Position numbers and translations under genes: made by a program. The notes beneath the pieces were generated by a model, which was not told where the DNA came from, made no database searches, and worked only from the letters and a program-made list of their open reading frames with translations. Shown here piece after piece: positions 58,509-64,000 of a stretch of DNA of 64,000 nt. The DNA comes from Alphaproteobacteria bacterium (lineage in GTDB: Bacteria > Pseudomonadota > Alphaproteobacteria > UBA8366 > GCA-2717185): the NCBI GenBank assembly GCA_012103325.1, contig WLWY01000003.1:496001-560000 (forward strand). The letters are read 5' to 3'. Within the stretch, counting starts at the first letter, position 1. Each line of letters opens with the position of its first letter.

Positions 58509-58739
58509 TTACGAATTACCGCCGAAAAGAGCGCGGCATTTTTCCGCTGCCTGCTGCAAGCCTTCATCGGTGAAGACCACAGACTTCGCCTTGTTCGCGG
58601 GATCCGCAATCAGTCCTTTCGCGTGCAGGCGGTCCATCGCCGCCCAGTCGAAGCTCTTCCAGGCGCGGCGCTCGTCATGCAGCGTTAGCCACAACAACCC
58701 CAACACCGCATCGTCGATCTTGTCTTCGTCGAGTTTCAT
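58509..58739 (-). CDS. DUF6429 family small protein
   Basis: The 76-residue protein begins MKLDEDKIDDAVLGLLWLTLHDERRAWKSFDWAAMDRLHAKGLI, the DUF6429 pattern. It is a small winged-helix-like protein widespread in proteobacteria. No function is established. It starts 27 bp after a remnant of an HTH antitoxin C-terminus. Confidence 0.8.
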   Translation of the reverse strand: MKLDEDKIDDAVLGLLWLTLHDERRAWKSFDWAAMDRLHAKGLIADPANKAKSVVFTDEGLQQAAEKCRALFGGNS

Positions 58740-58765
58740 TGTCCGTTCCTCTTCCCGTCACGTCG

Positions 58766-58795
58766 TCACGCTGCGCTGACGTGGCGCTCGAAGCC
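58766..58795 (-). pseudogene. Remnant of an HTH antitoxin-like C-terminus
   Basis: On the minus strand this 30-bp segment encodes GFERHVSAA and a stop. It matches 26 of 30 bases of the end of the HTH gene at 60428 (GVELHVSAA, stop). Nothing upstream continues the protein, so it is a scar of a deleted or recombined copy. Confidence 0.55.
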
Positions 58796-58802
58796 AGCAC
58801 CC

Positions 58803-59465
58803 CTATTTGATAATCAGTCTTATGCCTTTGAACTCGCCTACCGTTCTGTCGAATAGGTCGGCGCTGACCGGCCAGGTGTCCGGCTCGTCAGTGGAAAAGG
58901 AGTCGCCGCGCCAATGCTGATAGATTTTGACCTTGGTTTCTTTTGCGTACCCGATCCACATCAGCGTGACTTCGCCAACACCGTCGCCATAGCCGAATTC
59001 GGTGGGGCCGTTGGGGCTGTTGGTGCAGAGCAGTGCGATCAAATAGGTTTTTTCGGTTTCTTCCAGTTCCCGGACTTCGAGATTGTCTTCGCCGCAGGCG
59101 CGTTGAAAGGGCTTCAGCGCGATCTGTTTTAGATCGGCATAACGCAATCGTGGGCTTTTGACGGCCTGGACCGCGTGCAATTTTGTCCAGTTCTTGAACG
59201 TTTCGCCCTTCGGCAAAAATTCCAGCACAAACATATTTTGCTGTTGCTGGGGATGGACGGTGTAGTCGTCCGCCGGATTTACGGACTCCTGCCAACTCGG
59301 CGGCGGAAAAACAGCGACAGCATCGAACAGCCGAACCGTAATGTCGATGTTCTTGCCGTTGCGCTCCGCCGCAGATACCGAAAGCGCTAGAGCCGCGGTG
59401 GTAAGAATTCCAAGAACGATGAAAAGCCACACGCGGAAAATGCTGTTTCCAGTCAAAGGTTTCAT
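58803..59465 (-). CDS. Secreted protein of unknown function
   Basis: From ATG 59465 (MKPLTGNSIFRVWLFIVLGILTTAALALSVSA) the protein is 220 residues with an N-terminal membrane anchor or signal peptide. The periplasmic part contains a probable disulphide pair in RACGEDNLEV and IALLCTNSPNG. It ends FKGIRLIIK. No domain recognised. Longer starts to 59507 lack support. Confidence 0.6.
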   Translation of the reverse strand: MKPLTGNSIFRVWLFIVLGILTTAALALSVSAAERNGKNIDITVRLFDAVAVFPPPSWQESVNPADDYTVHPQQQQNMFVLEFLPKGETFKNWTKLHAVQAVKSPRLRYADLKQIALKPFQRACGEDNLEVRELEETEKTYLIALLCTNSPNGPTEFGYGDGVGEVTLMWIGYAKETKVKIYQHWRGDSFSTDEPDTWPVSADLFDRTVGEFKGIRLIIK

Positions 59466-59610
59466 GCCACTACACCCGCGAAGATTTATCTGTGCAAACA
59501 ATATCAATAATAGAAAAACAGTGTGTTATTGCACCACCTTTGTAGTGCGGGACCGATTTGCGGACTGGTACTGAGAAAAGGCGGCGCGATGCGCCGACTC
59601 TCTATTTTAC

Positions 59611-59660
59611 TGGATCCTCGATCAAGTCGAGGATGACGGTCTTGGGGTTGATGACGGTTT
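59611..59660. repeat. GGATCC...GGATGAC palindromic repeat, copy 1
   Basis: The stem ATCCTCGA (59614-59621) pairs with TCGAGGAT (59627-59634) around the loop TCAAG. It is followed by GACGGTCTTGGGG, shared with the copies at 60851 and 61565. Confidence 0.75.
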
Positions 59661-59742
59661 TGGGGTTATGCATGACGTTGGAAAATTGCACGGCTCGAGC
59701 GCGCCACAGTACGTTGGGTACGACGGCAAGAGAATGCAGCGA

Positions 59743-60036
59743 TTACAGATGTCGCAGAGGATCCTGCCTTTCGCCCAGTATGCGGACGATGGCAATCCCG
59801 TCCCGATCCTGCTTGTAGAAGATCGTATGGCTTTCGTAGTCGTAGCGGAAATATCCCGGACGGATATGACCGATGTCCCGGCCTATACGCGTGTGTTCGG
59901 TGATCAGTGTGAACGCATCGAGCAGACCGCCCGTGTATTTTTCGGCTTGGTGCTCGCCAAAATTCTCGTAAGTATAGGCGTAGATATCGAAATAATCGGC
60001 TTCCGCTTTCGGTAACAGCCGATAACTAGCCGCCAT
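59743..60036 (-). CDS. parE: RelE/ParE family toxin
   Basis: The 97-residue protein has the ParE fold pattern: SYRLLPKAEADYFDIYAYTYENFGEHQAEKYTGGLLDAFTLI, then IRPGYFRYDYESHTIFYKQDRDGIAIVRILGERQDP. ParE toxins poison DNA gyrase. It follows the antitoxin gene with an 11-bp overlap, the normal order. Confidence 0.92.
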   Translation of the reverse strand: MAASYRLLPKAEADYFDIYAYTYENFGEHQAEKYTGGLLDAFTLITEHTRIGRDIGHIRPGYFRYDYESHTIFYKQDRDGIAIVRILGERQDPLRHL

Positions 60037-60280
60037 TCGTCACGCCAGCCCGTCGCCGCGCTTCAGCCTGCAGTTCTTCACGAGTCCATTCGCGGGCCGG
60101 GCCGCTTTCCTCGCCCTCGATGAGCGCCTGAATAAGCGCCTCACGCCGATCTTTTCGGGCTTGATCGCGCCGCACCAAATCGCGGACATAATCGCTCACG
60201 CCGCTAAACTGGCCGTTACGGGCCTGTGTTTCGATCCACTCCTTCATCGGATCGGGCAAAGATACCGTTACCGTTGCCAT
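60026..60280 (-). CDS. parD: ParD family antitoxin
   Basis: The 84-residue protein has a ribbon-helix-helix N-terminus (MATVTVSLPDPMKEWIETQARNGQFSGVSDYVRDLVRRDQ) and a disordered acidic C-terminus that binds ParE. It would repress its own operon. Four AATATT hexamers about one helical turn apart lie just upstream at 60310-60344. Confidence 0.93.
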   Translation of the reverse strand: MATVTVSLPDPMKEWIETQARNGQFSGVSDYVRDLVRRDQARKDRREALIQALIEGEESGPAREWTREELQAEARRRAGVTNGG

Positions 60281-60309
60281 GATCGAGTCCTTTCAGGTTG
60301 CCTGGGTCG

Positions 60310-60344
60310 AATATTAGCAAATATTGTGAATATTTCCTAATATT
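60310..60344. promoter_or_regulatory. Candidate ParD operator: four phased AATATT hexamers
   Basis: AATATT occurs at 60310-60315, 60320-60325, 60329-60334 and 60339-60344, that is every 9-10 bp, on one face of the helix. Each hexamer is a palindrome. It lies 30 bp above the parD start in an AT-rich island, where a ribbon-helix-helix repressor would bind cooperatively. Confidence 0.65.
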
Positions 60345-60401
60345 TCTTATCATCGCCTAAGCGCGGTTATAGCGAAAAGGTGGCGCGTACCGGCTGCCAG
60401 C

Positions 60402-60432
60402 CCCATTCACCTAGGCCAGCGCTTCCTTCACG
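60402..60432. repeat. Copy of the 3' end of the HlyD-like gene
   Basis: This 31-bp segment matches 61695-61725, inside the end of the HlyD-like gene, at 29 of 31 positions. In the copy the codon for tryptophan is replaced by a stop. It overlaps the end of the HTH gene at 60428. Confidence 0.6.
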
Positions 60433-60742
60433 CCGCACTGACGTGGAGCTCGACGCCTTCGTGCCGGCGCAGCGTGTCGATCACCTTGGCGATGTTCTCC
60501 AGGCTGGGGTTGCCCTTGTCGCCGAGCATGCGCATCAGGCTCGCCGGTTTCTTGCCTGTCAGCACGGCAAGTGCCTGAAAGCCGATCGTTGCATTAACGT
60601 AGTCGCGCAAAAGCGTCTTTGCGACGTCCACTTCGTCGGTCAGCAGGCATTCCGCCGCCTCTGTCAACAGGCCGACGCGAAAGGCCGGGTCGGCCTGCGC
60701 ACGCGCCTGCACTGTCTCCTTGAAATCCCGGGTTAGTGCCAT
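60428..60742 (-). CDS. HTH antitoxin-like DNA-binding protein, orphan
   Basis: From ATG 60742 (MALTRDFKETVQARAQADPAFR) the protein is 104 residues. The helix-turn-helix lies in ATIGFQALAVLTGKKPASLMRMLGDKGNPSLENIAKVIDTLRR, as in HigA-type and addiction-module antidotes. No cognate RelE/HigB-type toxin is adjacent on either side. Its C-terminus GVELHVSAA has a relic copy at 58766. Confidence 0.75.
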   Translation of the reverse strand: MALTRDFKETVQARAQADPAFRVGLLTEAAECLLTDEVDVAKTLLRDYVNATIGFQALAVLTGKKPASLMRMLGDKGNPSLENIAKVIDTLRRHEGVELHVSAA

Positions 60743-60850
60743 TTCTGACGATAACATAAATGTTATTAATTGGCAGCACAGATTGCCCTTGAATGAGCGT
60801 ATAGCCATTCGGGCGCGGGCACTATTCTAGGGTTCGGCGTATGGCATAGA

Positions 60851-60968
60851 CATGGATCCCGGCTCCTTGGCCGGGATGACGGTCTTGGGGGTTATAATCA
60901 GCGTAGAATGTTCTCGACGGCTTGAGCGCCCCATACCCCTGCCGCGCTTCGGGAAGGACGCGTGCGCC
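60851..60968. repeat. GGATCC...GGGATGAC palindromic repeat, copy 2, with direct-repeat tail
   Basis: The stem ATCCCGGC/GCCGGGAT (60855-60876) is followed by GACGGTCTTGGGGG and then by GGCTTGAGCGCCCC and GGGAAGGACGCGTGCGCC-like sequence. This is repeated at 61565-61678, so the HTH gene between is flanked by direct copies of about 115 bp. Confidence 0.7.
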
Positions 60969-60986
60969 AGCCTACTTGTTGCCCCC

Positions 60987-61259
60987 TCACGCCCGCCGCA
61001 GCGCGCGGAACACGGCGGCGGGTTCGCGGTCGATGACGCGCAGGAGGATGCGGGCGGCGCTGTCGGGTTCGCGGCGGCCTTGCTCCCAGCCACGCAGCGT
61101 CTCGACGTTCAGGCCGAAGGTGCGGGCGAAGAAATCCTGGCTCATATGCAGCCGGCGGCGCAGCGAGACGATTTCCGCCGGCGCGATCTTCCGCGGCACG
61201 GCCGCCGGCATCGCCTCGCCCAGGTAGAACGGGCCGTACGGGTTGAATTGGCTCGGCAT
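60987..61259 (-). CDS. HTH antitoxin-like protein (NadS/HigA type), orphan
   Basis: The 90-residue protein has a proline-rich start (MPSQFNPYGPFYLGEAMPAAV) and an Xre-type helix-turn-helix in KIAPAEIVSLRRRLHMSQDFFARTFGLNVETLRGWEQGRREPDSAARILLRVID, the NadS pattern. The usual upstream RelE/HigB partner gene is absent. It is enclosed by two direct repeats. M17 could also be the start. Confidence 0.75.
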   Translation of the reverse strand: MPSQFNPYGPFYLGEAMPAAVPRKIAPAEIVSLRRRLHMSQDFFARTFGLNVETLRGWEQGRREPDSAARILLRVIDREPAAVFRALRRA

Positions 61260-61684
61260 GGCGCCTCCTTCCGTGCTGCGGGTTGGCGGTGGCGGGTCCG
61301 TTATGCGCCGTTCCGCGGGCCGTCCGGGACCGGCTTTCCGGGGCCGAACGGGGGTCGGTCATTGACGGGCCGTACCCCTCCGCCGCCCGGTCCGTCAGCG
61401 ACCGAGTATTTCCGGCGCGGGCCTCCGTCAGTGACGGGGTTATTTGCCGCCAGCACTACGGATAGGGATACGTCGCGCCATTGGAAAAAACAACAACCCG
61501 GGGCGGGGGCGGCTGTGTGTGGCGGCAACGTTTGGGCCTTGGCAAGGCGGCGCGTTCGGCATGAACATGGATCCCGCATCAAGTGCGGGATGACGGTATT
61601 GGGGGCTATTGGCGGCTTGGGACGTTCCCGGGGGCTTCAGCGCCCCCTACCCTGCCGGGCTTTGGGAAGGGCGCGCGTACCGCG
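61260..61684. other. Intergenic interval with three spaced palindromes and repeat copy 3
   Basis: 425 bp without a gene. It contains three near-palindromes of the form CCGTCA/TGACGG: GGTCATTGACGGG (61357-61369), CCGTCAGCGACCG (61392-61404) and CCGTCAGTGACGG (61425-61437), spaced 33-35 bp, followed by the repeat at 61565. The three sites could be operators for the HTH gene downstream. Confidence 0.5.
61565..61678. repeat. GGATCC...GGGATGAC palindromic repeat, copy 3, with direct-repeat tail
   Basis: The stem ATCCCGCA/TGCGGGAT (61571-61591) has the same TCAAG loop as copy 1, but its stem differs from copy 1 by paired changes. The tail GGGCTTCAGCGCCCCCTA and GGGAAGGGCGCGCGTACC matches copy 2. 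Confidence 0.75.
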
Positions 61685-62806
61685 CTATTCGTTCTTCCCA
61701 TTCACCCAGGCGAGCGCTTCCTTCACGAAGCCCGGCAGCGAGGCCTCGTGTTCGGTGTCGATTTCGATCACCGCACTCATGCCGGCGCGCAGGGTGGGGC
61801 CGCTTTTGGGGTCTTCGAAGACGAGGCGCAGCGGCAGGCGCTGGACCACCTTGATCCAGTTGCCGGTCGCGTTCTGCGGCGGCAGGATGGCGAATTCGGC
61901 GCCGGTCGCGGGGCTGATGCTCTCCACCGTGGCGCGCCAGATGACGTCGGGGTAGGCGTCGATCTCAACCGACACGATCTGGCCGGTCGTGACGTGGGTG
62001 AGCTGGGTTTCCTTCAGGTTCGCCTCGACCCAGACATCCTGGTCGGAGATGACCGCGAACAGCGGCTCCTCTTCCTTCACGAACTCGCCCGGCTCCAGCT
62101 CGATCTTGCTGATGCGGCCCGAGGCCGGGGCGTAGACCAGGGTGCGCTGCAAATCGAGCTGACGGCGGTCATACACGGCCTGAGCCTGCTGGAACTTGGG
62201 ATAGGCCTCGACCTTGAGGTTCGGGTTGCCGTTGAGGCCGGTGAGGATCTGCGAAATCTCGCTGCGCAGGATGGCGATCTTCTGGCGCGCGGCATTGGCG
62301 TTGCGGCGCGACTGGTCGAAGCGCTCCTGGGAAACGTTGCCGCGCGCCAGCAACGACTGGCGGCGCTTGAAGGTGCGGTTGAAATAGGCGAGGTCGTCCT
62401 TGGCGAGGCGCAGTTCGGCCTGCTTCACCTTGTAGGACGCACGCAGCGATTCGACCTCATGGCCGATGCTGTCGCGCGCCGCGTCGGCGTTGGCGAGCGC
62501 GATGCGGTACGGCTCGTCGTCGAGGCGGAACAGCAGCTGGCCCTGCTCTACCGTGTCGTGCTCGCGCACTTCGACGGCGGCGACCTTGCCGGAGACCTCG
62601 GCCGCGATGGTGACCTTGTCGGCCTTGATGTAGGCGTTCTCACTGGTCACGTAGCGCTGGCTGCTGACGTAGAAATACGCGCCGATCAGGGCGGCGGCGC
62701 CGGGCACGGCGACCATCAGGAACATGCGCACCAGGAAGCGCGCGAAGCGGCGCTGGCGCGGCGGGCGCGGCGATGGTGCCGTTTCGGTGGTGGTTTCGTC
62801 AGTCAT
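61685..62806 (-). CDS. HlyD/EmrA-type membrane fusion protein
   Basis: The 373-residue adaptor has one N-terminal transmembrane helix (ARFLVRMFLMVAVPGAAALIGAYFYV, about 19-48), a biotinyl-lipoyl unit (VAAEVSGKVAAVEVREHDTVEQGQLLFRLDDEPY), a coiled-coil hairpin and a beta-barrel domain (YAPASGRISKIELEPGEFVKEEEPLFAVI). It links an inner-membrane drug pump to an outer-membrane channel. It overlaps the MarR gene by 8 bp. The EmrB-type pump expected next is missing. Confidence 0.9.
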   Translation of the reverse strand: MTDETTTETAPSPRPPRQRRFARFLVRMFLMVAVPGAAALIGAYFYVSSQRYVTSENAYIKADKVTIAAEVSGKVAAVEVREHDTVEQGQLLFRLDDEPYRIALANADAARDSIGHEVESLRASYKVKQAELRLAKDDLAYFNRTFKRRQSLLARGNVSQERFDQSRRNANAARQKIAILRSEISQILTGLNGNPNLKVEAYPKFQQAQAVYDRRQLDLQRTLVYAPASGRISKIELEPGEFVKEEEPLFAVISDQDVWVEANLKETQLTHVTTGQIVSVEIDAYPDVIWRATVESISPATGAEFAILPPQNATGNWIKVVQRLPLRLVFEDPKSGPTLRAGMSAVIEIDTEHEASLPGFVKEALAWVNGKNE

Positions 62807-63290
62807 TCATCCCTCCTGCCTGCGCCTGCAGCAGGTCCAGGGCGGTCCGCGACCCATTGGCCGGGGACAGGTTGTTCTTGATCACGGTCAGCAGCGACCG
62901 CAGGGTTTCCCGGTCGGCCTCGGATAGGCCGTCCAGCGCTTCGTCGTGCAGTTCGTTGGCCAGCGCCGTGATCTCGTCGAGCAGCGGGCGCGCCTTCTCG
63001 GTCAGGTACAGCAGGTGCACGCGGCGGTCGTTGGCGTCCGGGCGGCGTTCGACCAGATCGGCGGCCTCCAGACGGTCGATCATGCGGGCCATCGACATGC
63101 GCTCGACCTCGATGAGATCCGCCAACCCGCTCTGGTTGATGCCCTCGCTGGTGGACAGGAAGACCAGCACGCGCCATTGCGGGCGGGTCAGTTCCAAATC
63201 GCGGGCGCGGCTGTCAAAGCGCGTGCGCATCAGGCGCGACACGTCGTTCACCAGGAAGCCTAGCAGTTGATCGAGGGCGTATTCGGCCAT
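62799..63290 (-). CDS. MarR family transcriptional regulator
   Basis: The 163-residue winged-helix protein has INQSGLADLIEVERMSMARMIDRLEAADLVERRPDANDRRVHLLYLTEKARPLLDEI, the DNA-binding core with the DxRxxx wing (PDANDRRVHLL). It probably represses itself and the adaptor gene and responds to small molecules. Three palindromic half-sites lie 41-61 bp upstream. Confidence 0.93.
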   Translation of the reverse strand: MAEYALDQLLGFLVNDVSRLMRTRFDSRARDLELTRPQWRVLVFLSTSEGINQSGLADLIEVERMSMARMIDRLEAADLVERRPDANDRRVHLLYLTEKARPLLDEITALANELHDEALDGLSEADRETLRSLLTVIKNNLSPANGSRTALDLLQAQAGGMND

Positions 63291-63330
63291 GTCGTGCTTT
63301 TCTGGATCTTTGATCTGTTTTAGTTGCAGT

Positions 63331-63351
63331 GCTTACCGTAAGCAAGCTTAC
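63331..63351. promoter_or_regulatory. Candidate MarR operator with three alternating half-sites
   Basis: GCTTAC (63331-63336), GTAAGC (63338-63343) and GCTTAC (63346-63351) alternate. Together they form two overlapping palindromes GCTTAC-C-GTAAGC and GTAAGC-AA-GCTTAC, 41-61 bp above the MarR start codon at 63290. A second element ACCGGTA-GAT-AACCGGTA (63383-63400) follows towards the SGNH gene. Confidence 0.7.
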
Positions 63352-63439
63352 AATATTCGGGCGGCGAATGCACGCTTTCTTTACCGGTAGATAACCGGTA
63401 GTTAAAAAACCCCATGACCCGTGCAAATCCCACCCCCTG

Positions 63440-64000
63440 ATGCCAAGCCGCCGCGAAGTCGCCCTCGTCGCCGCGAGCCTTGTTTTCGCCGGCGCGATGG
63501 CCGAAGTCGGCCTGCGGATCGCCGGCATCGCCTACCCCGTCTTCCACCGCCTGGAGACGCTGCGCGGCTGGTCGCCGCAGCCGGGACTGTCGGGCCGCTG
63601 GATGACCGAGGGCGAAGCGCTAATCGAGAACAACCGCGAAGGCTTCCGCGACCGCCACCACGACCTCGCCAAGCCGCCCGGCACGTTCCGCGTCGCGGTC
63701 CTCGGCGACTCGATGAGCGAAGCGCTGGCCGTACCGCTCGAGAAGACCTTCTGGTCGATCCTCGAACGCCGCCTCTCCGCCTGCCGGAAGGCCCCCGCCG
63801 AAGTGCTGAACTTCAGCGTGCCCGGTTACGGCACCGCGCAGCAGCGCCTGACCTTGCAGCACAACGTCCTGAAATACGACCCGGATCTCGTGCTGCTCGC
63901 CTTCTTCACCGGCAACGACGTCTGGAACAACGCGCGAGAACTGGACGGGCATGAAGACCGTATCTACTACGTGTTGGAAAATGGGGTGCTGCGCCTCGAC
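63440..64000 (+). CDS. SGNH/GDSL hydrolase-like protein (partial)
   Basis: Starting at ATG 63440 (MPSRREVALVAASLVFAGAMAEVGLRIAGI), the open frame continues past the right edge. A signal or membrane helix is followed by RVAVLGDSMSEALAVPLEKTF with the GDS nucleophile motif, NFSVPGYGTAQQRLTLQ, and DLVLLAFFTGNDVWNN, the SGNH blocks I, II and III. The catalytic Asp-His block lies outside the window. It is divergent from the MarR gene. Confidence 0.85.
   Translation, partial: MPSRREVALVAASLVFAGAMAEVGLRIAGIAYPVFHRLETLRGWSPQPGLSGRWMTEGEALIENNREGFRDRHHDLAKPPGTFRVAVLGDSMSEALAVPLEKTFWSILERRLSACRKAPAEVLNFSVPGYGTAQQRLTLQHNVLKYDPDLVLLAFFTGNDVWNNARELDGHEDRIYYVLENGVLRLD

Overview
The window looks like the chromosome of an alphaproteobacterium, probably a Rhodospirillales-type lineage. 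This is inferred from gene order and protein character, not from a database search. The strongest support is the conserved block tig-clpP-clpX-lon-hup-tRNAs-nuoA..N-birA-coaX-rnj-mce-proS-lolE-lolD-dnaE, together with RNase J and the short prolyl-tRNA synthetase without an editing insertion. The core is GC-rich. The accessory parts are patchily AT-rich.

Layout. 1-7600: lower end of the core block on the minus strand (dnaE 5' end, a methyltransferase that looks inserted, lolD, lolE, proS, a secreted protein, a DUF1467 protein, mce), interrupted by one plus-strand purine permease. 7600-25250: rnj, coaX, birA and the complete 14-gene complex I operon nuoA-N. 25500-32740: tRNA-Asp, tRNA-Val, HU, the Lon/ClpX/ClpP/trigger-factor proteostasis block and tRNA-Leu. 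32850-37250: two small paralogues, malonyl-CoA decarboxylase, NAD(P)HX repair enzyme, DUF599 protein. 37400-48950: peptidoglycan-binding repeat protein, DUF1194 protein, aconitase, an isocitrate-lyase/PEP-mutase family enzyme, GFA and DUF2867 proteins, an AlgI-type O-acyltransferase with its SGNH-like partner, a PAS_5 protein. 49100-52470: FAD oxidoreductase and the MotA/MotB stator. 52470-61690: accessory region with an intact-ended IS66 element, the gene it split, an orphan Tdi1-type immunity gene, ParDE, two orphan HTH antitoxin-like genes and several repeat remnants. 61690-64000: HlyD/EmrA-like adaptor, MarR regulator and the start of an SGNH hydrolase.

The most interesting structures are not ordinary genes. 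First, two 261-bp copies of a palindromic element lie inside the core minus-strand operon, at 6918-7178 and 15781-16041. Each fits between the stop codon of one gene and the start codon of the next. The copies align without gaps at roughly 84% identity, carry compensatory substitutions in their stems, and keep an open frame that starts behind an AAGGAG in the terminal repeat and ends in a TAATG overlap with the next gene. Second, the IS66 element at 54417-56824 has recognisable ends and a perfect 8-bp target duplication. Removing it restores one uninterrupted reading frame of about 571 codons for an unrecognised membrane protein. Third, two strong operator candidates are visible: four AATATT hexamers at helical spacing upstream of parD, and three alternating GTAAGC/GCTTAC half-sites upstream of the MarR gene.
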